Made by a program: the position numbers and the translations under genes
Part shown: one piece after another, positions 62,396-64,000 of the stretch
How the letters are laid out: each line of letters opens with the position of its first letter
Position numbering within the stretch: position 1 is the first letter of the stretch
Assembly: GCA_023417785.1 (NCBI GenBank)
Contig: JAEZEH010000009.1
Location: 1-64,000, forward strand
DNA from: Bacteroidota bacterium
GTDB taxonomy: Bacteria > Bacteroidota > Bacteroidia > Cytophagales > Cyclobacteriaceae
Length of the DNA: 64,000 nucleotides
Reading direction: 5' to 3'
The notes under the pieces: generated by a model
What the model saw: the letters and a program-made list of their open reading frames with translations, nothing else
What the model was told of the DNA's origin: nothing
The model's database searches: none

Positions 62396-62977
62396 ATGAG
62401 CAAAGGATTAATCACAGGTTTAGTTATAATCGGTGCCATCATTCTGGTGGGCTTCATCTTCGTCCAATGGGGTGCTGGAATATATGACCGGGCGGTCGCT
62501 GCACAGGAAACTGTAAACCAGGCTTTCGGTGACGTTCAGGCCACGTATCAGCGTCGCGCGGACCTTGTTCCAAACCTGGTTGAAACCGTCAAGGGCGCCG
62601 CCGAAAACGAGAGGGGGATTCTCACTGAGGTTACTCAGGCCCGGGCTGGAATCGTAAACGCCGAAACACCTGAAGATCTCGAAATTGCAGGTCGGAGGAT
62701 CAACACAGCAATAAACCTTGCGTTCGAGGCATATCCGCAAATCCGGTCCACTGAAAACTTTCAGGACCTGCAGGCACAACTCGAAGGCACTGAAAATCGC
62801 ATAAATGTGGCACGTCAGCGATATAATGAGGCGGTATCGAACTATAACACCTATGTTCGTGGTTTCTTTAAGAGAATGGCGCTAAACCTGTTTGGCGGCG
62901 GTGAAGACTTTTCCGTACGCAAGCCGTTTGGCGCATCAGCTGAAGCACAGGATGCACCAGCTGTTTCCTTTGATTAA
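62396..62977 (+). CDS. lemA: LemA family protein
   Basis: 193-residue membrane-anchored protein. One N-terminal transmembrane helix (about 4-24) is followed by the four-helix LemA domain: QETVNQAFGDVQATYQRRADLVPNLVETVKGA, AIVNAETP-like turn GIVNAETPEDLE, and ALEAYPQIRSTENFQDLQAQLEGTENRINVAR in parts, e.g. EAYPQIRSTENFQDLQ. The function is unclear; members are linked to TPM-domain and metalloprotease genes, absent here. Followed by a terminator. Confidence 0.92.
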   Translation: MSKGLITGLVIIGAIILVGFIFVQWGAGIYDRAVAAQETVNQAFGDVQATYQRRADLVPNLVETVKGAAENERGILTEVTQARAGIVNAETPEDLEIAGRRINTAINLAFEAYPQIRSTENFQDLQAQLEGTENRINVARQRYNEAVSNYNTYVRGFFKRMALNLFGGGEDFSVRKPFGASAEAQDAPAVSFD

Positions 62978-63008
62978 GATCTTGACTCTCCGCTTGCACT
63001 TGGAGAGG

Positions 63009-63035
63009 CCCCGGCAGCAATGCCGGGGTTTTTTT
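63009..63035 (+). terminator. Terminator of lemA
   Basis: CCCCGGCA-gcaa-TGCCGGGG followed by a run of T. An 8-bp stem with a GCAA tetraloop; very clear. Confidence 0.9.
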
Positions 63036-63092
63036 GTGCGTATGGCACGTTCATTATTTTTAGGGTGGAAGTCCCGATGATAGGTTGAGAAA

Positions 63093-63147
63093 TCGAAACC
63101 TGAGACCGAATCAAATCTGAAATTCGAGATCTTAAATCTGAAATCTT
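63093..63147. repeat. Short AAATCTGAAAT-type repeat words, second copy
   Basis: Imperfect repeats such as CAAATCTGAAATTCGAGATC and TTAAATCTGAAATCTTAA, similar to 2027-2066. Ends at the stop codon of the last gene. Confidence 0.45.
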
Positions 63148-64000
63148 AATGATTGACCATTTCGTCGCGGCTTATTGCTCCCAGTTCAGTGGGTGTTTTG
63201 CCATATGCTTCTTTGAAACACTTGATAAAGTAAGAGACACTGTTGAAGCCAACCTGGTACGCGACTTCCGCGGTGTGTCCATACTGCTTCCTGATAAGTT
63301 CTTCCGCTCTCTTGAGTCGAAGGTTCCTGATAAACTCACTGGCAGACTGACCTGTCAACGCGGTTAGTTTTCGATGCAGCTGTGAACGGCTCATGCCTAC
63401 ATCCCGCCCGAAAGCATCGACGCTGAATTCAGGATTCGACATGTTCGCTTCAACAGAGAGGATACATTTTCTGAGAAACACTTCATCAGCAGAAGTTACG
63501 GCTACCTCTTTGGGTTGAAGCAGCATCGTTTGTGTAAATCGTCGCCGTAGATTGTTGCGTTGCTCGATAAGGTTCTTAACCCTGACCTGAAGTTCTTTTA
63601 CGTGAAAAGGTTTCGTAAGGTAATCGTCCGCACCCGTTTCAAGTCCCTGCAAACGTTCCTCATGACTTGCCTTAGCGGTGAGTAGTATGACCGGTATGTG
63701 ACTGGTCTTTTCATTCGTTTTGAGGCGATGACATAACTGATGGCCATCCATTCGTGGCATCATAATGTCCGAAATAATCAGATCGGGAATTATGGCTTCT
63801 GCCGTTGCAAGTCCTTCTTCACCATTTTCTGCTTCAACGATTTCGTAATTATTTCCGAATGCGGTTCTGATATACGCTCTGACCTCGTTGTTGTCCTCAA
63901 TAATCAAAACAACGGATTTCGTATCACAAGCGGATGAATCATCCCCGATCATCATTCTGGTCACCGATGGATTCTGGATAGGTTCGCATCCGCTGGCAAT
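63146..64000 (-). CDS. Response regulator with AraC domain, C-terminal part (probable hybrid two-component sensor), partial
   Basis: The frame is open to the window edge with no stop upstream, so the gene is cut. The visible 285 residues begin with a linker, then a receiver (LIIEDNNEVRAYIR, phospho-acceptor in PDLIISDIMMPRMDG, Lys in DDYLTKPFHVKELQ), then an AraC-type helix-turn-helix (MSRSQLHRKLTALTGQ, and the GFNSVSYFIKCFKEAYGKTP second half). This order, following a linker that resembles those behind histidine kinase domains, is typical of Bacteroidota hybrid two-component systems that control polysaccharide use. A GTG at 63964 could serve as a start if it were a free regulator. Confidence 0.85.
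   Translation of the reverse strand: MASGCEPIQNPSVTRMMIGDDSSACDTKSVVLIIEDNNEVRAYIRTAFGNNYEIVEAENGEEGLATAEAIIPDLIISDIMMPRMDGHQLCHRLKTNEKTSHIPVILLTAKASHEERLQGLETGADDYLTKPFHVKELQVRVKNLIEQRNNLRRRFTQTMLLQPKEVAVTSADEVFLRKCILSVEANMSNPEFSVDAFGRDVGMSRSQLHRKLTALTGQSASEFIRNLRLKRAEELIRKQYGHTAEVAYQVGFNSVSYFIKCFKEAYGKTPTELGAISRDEMVNH

Overview
The window looks like core chromosome of a member of the Bacteroidota, most likely a Cytophagales-type bacterium. The grounds are a gldB gliding lipoprotein gene, the rpsU-xerC-hpf gene order, a DUF6702/HupE-UreJ/M1-peptidase cluster, many short Bacteroidota-style lipoproteins, promoters of the TTTG-N18/20-TAnnTTTG type in front of rimP, metK and rpsU, and few visible Shine-Dalgarno sites. 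The genus cannot be fixed from this sequence alone. Most of the window is densely packed housekeeping genes; no prophage, CRISPR array, rRNA or intact insertion sequence is visible.

Layout. 1-1.7 kb: L,D-transpeptidase. 1.7-2.9 kb: a small tRNA island with one intact tRNA-Leu(UAA), one tRNA-Gly(GCC), two broken tRNA-Leu copies and a GIY-YIG nuclease pseudogene. 3-5.7 kb: two fatty acid desaturases around an ECF sigma factor. 5.8-12.3 kb: DEAD-box helicase, mutS, an exported methyltransferase, a TrmH-type methyltransferase, purM. 12.4-18.2 kb: an M1 peptidase lipoprotein and small metabolic genes, then an acyl-CoA synthetase. 18.3-22 kb: polA and a PLP dehydratase. 22-28.9 kb: two tandem M1 peptidases, HupE/UreJ, DUF6702, gldB. 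29-35.2 kb: tpiA-prmA and a five-gene minus-strand run (DUF2905, aminotransferase V, EamA transporter, YCII protein, alpha/beta hydrolase). 35.3-39.5 kb: metK, hpf-xerC-rpsU, acyl-CoA dehydrogenase. 39.7-44 kb: nucleotide-sugar operon ugd-uxs-rfbB-rfbA. 44-48.7 kb: rimP-nusA-infB. 48.8-56.5 kb: a Nudix-like regulator, MoxR ATPase, phosphoesterase, exonuclease/GIY-YIG fusion, and a two-component system next to a degenerate receiver. 56.7-64 kb: Cys/Met PLP enzyme, tag, M28 peptidase, prfA, lipoproteins, lemA, and the C-terminal part of an AraC-type response regulator or hybrid sensor that runs off the window edge.

The most unusual structure is at 2063-2658. Two broken tRNA-Leu copies each carry the palindrome TCCCGAT-N4-ATCGGGA exactly where the intact copy between them has its anticodon arm. 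The intact tRNA-Leu and a GIY-YIG nuclease relic lie between the two palindromes. This reads like a palindrome-bounded cassette inserted into the anticodon arm of a tRNA-Leu gene and carrying a replacement tRNA. Other points of note are a DNA polymerase I whose proofreading domain lacks all catalytic acidic residues, a pseudo-receiver without its phospho-acceptor, a likely ECF-dependent promoter in front of a desaturase gene, and a perfect 22-bp palindromic operator upstream of an acyl-CoA dehydrogenase gene.
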